Origin: Eutrophocola sp963925675 | Lineage (GTDB): Bacteria > Pseudomonadota > Gammaproteobacteria > Pseudomonadales > Pseudohongiellaceae | Reading direction: 5' to 3' | Length of the DNA: 6,701 nt | Assembly (NCBI GenBank): GCA_963925675.1 | Contig: CAWUSW010000028.1 | Coordinates: 1-6,701, forward strand | Part shown: in pieces, positions 6,265 to 6,701 of the stretch | Numbering within the stretch: position 1 is the first letter of the stretch | Layout of the letters: the number at the start of each line of letters is the position of its first letter | The notes under the pieces: generated by a model | What the model was told of the DNA's origin: nothing | Database searches by the model: none | Seen by the model: the letters and a program-made list of their open reading frames with translations, nothing else | Program-made: the position numbers and the translations under genes

Positions 6265-6701
6265 GTATCTTTGCCCTTCCAACAGCATTTTTCGTCACCT
6301 TGGTCGCTATCCTTGTGCTTAGGCCGCTAGCCAGCAAATTCGGACTTGTAGACAAGCCTGGTGGTCGAAAAACCCATAGTAAAGACACGCCACTAATTGG
6401 TGGGCTTGGCATATATCTGGGATTGTTACTTGGCTGCCTTTTCAATGCTGAAGTCATGGCGCATTATCAGCCTTTGCTGCTGATATCTTCCCTTTTGCTG
6501 CTGACCGGACTAATCGATGACTATTTCCCCTTATCTGCTATAGCCAGACTGGGAATCCAGATAGTAGCCGCATGGCTAATGTATACCCTGGGCGAGAATC
6601 AGCTAGTCAGTTTGGGGAAATTATTCGGAGACAATGAGTTGTTGCTGGGACGCTACAGCATGCTGATGACGATATTTGCGACTGTCGGCGTAATCAATGC
6701 C
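6261..6701 (+). CDS. WecA-like undecaprenyl-phosphate sugar-1-phosphate transferase, N-terminal part
   Basis: Members of this family transfer a sugar-1-phosphate (GlcNAc-1-P in WecA) from a UDP-sugar to undecaprenyl phosphate at the inner membrane, the first step of O antigen, common antigen or teichoic-type glycan synthesis. 147 codons are present and the frame runs open through the right edge (E. coli WecA has 367 residues). A first membrane segment (about 3-20) is followed by the cytoplasmic motif LVDKPGGRKTHS (29-40) and PLIGGLGIY (44-52), matching VDKPNFRKRH and PLVGG of WecA. Further hydrophobic segments lie at about 48-61, 71-85, 98-110 and 134-147. The Mg-binding DD pair is in LIDDYF (D86-D87). 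The window ends at GVINA, exactly where WecA continues into its FNMVDG motif. ATG 6261 is the only usual start codon after the in-frame TGA at 6183-6185. Its ribosome site is weak. It is transcribed away from smc. WbpL-type transferases are an alternative; the acceptor sugar cannot be told from this half. Confidence 0.88.
   Translation, partial: MSIFALPTAFFVTLVAILVLRPLASKFGLVDKPGGRKTHSKDTPLIGGLGIYLGLLLGCLFNAEVMAHYQPLLLISSLLLLTGLIDDYFPLSAIARLGIQIVAAWLMYTLGENQLVSLGKLFGDNELLLGRYSMLMTIFATVGVINA

Noticed and set aside
6242..6457. A 71-residue minus-strand frame opposite the wecA-like gene.
   Set aside because: The plus strand encodes VDKPGGRK, PLIGG and the DD pair of the transferase family through the same bases, so the minus frame is a shadow.

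Overview
The window reads as chromosomal DNA of a gammaproteobacterium outside the enteric group. ZipA is essentially a gammaproteobacterial division protein, and chromosome organisation here is encoded by a canonical SMC protein rather than MukB. The order smc, zipA, ligA on one strand is the arrangement known from Pseudomonas and relatives. Base composition looks moderate, so I do not name a genus.

Layout: three genes lie on the minus strand and are transcribed from right to left. smc (5876 to 2361, complete) is followed by a 146-base gap, then zipA (2214 to 1045, complete), a 65-base gap, and ligA (979 to the window edge, N-terminal 326 codons only). No convincing terminator separates them, so they probably form one transcription unit, although zipA could also have its own start in the 146-base gap. 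Facing away from smc, across a 384-base divergent intergenic region, is the 5' part of a polyprenyl-phosphate sugar-1-phosphate transferase of the WecA/TagO/MraY superfamily (6261 to the right edge, 147 codons, closest in feel to WecA).

Roles: SMC compacts and segregates chromosomes, ZipA anchors FtsZ to the inner membrane at the division site, and LigA seals nicks left by lagging-strand synthesis and repair. The minus-strand group is therefore a chromosome maintenance and division cluster. The divergent gene starts lipid-linked glycan synthesis (O antigen, enterobacterial common antigen-like or other surface polysaccharide) and is probably a separate unit.

The genes are housekeeping genes, and I see no mobile element, CRISPR array, RNA gene or novel system. 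The points worth a second look are the extremely acidic, proline-poor ZipA linker with a perfect 12-bp tandem duplication inside it, two operator-like interrupted palindromes in the divergent intergenic region, and a 14-codon reading frame whose stop overlaps the start of the wecA-like gene.
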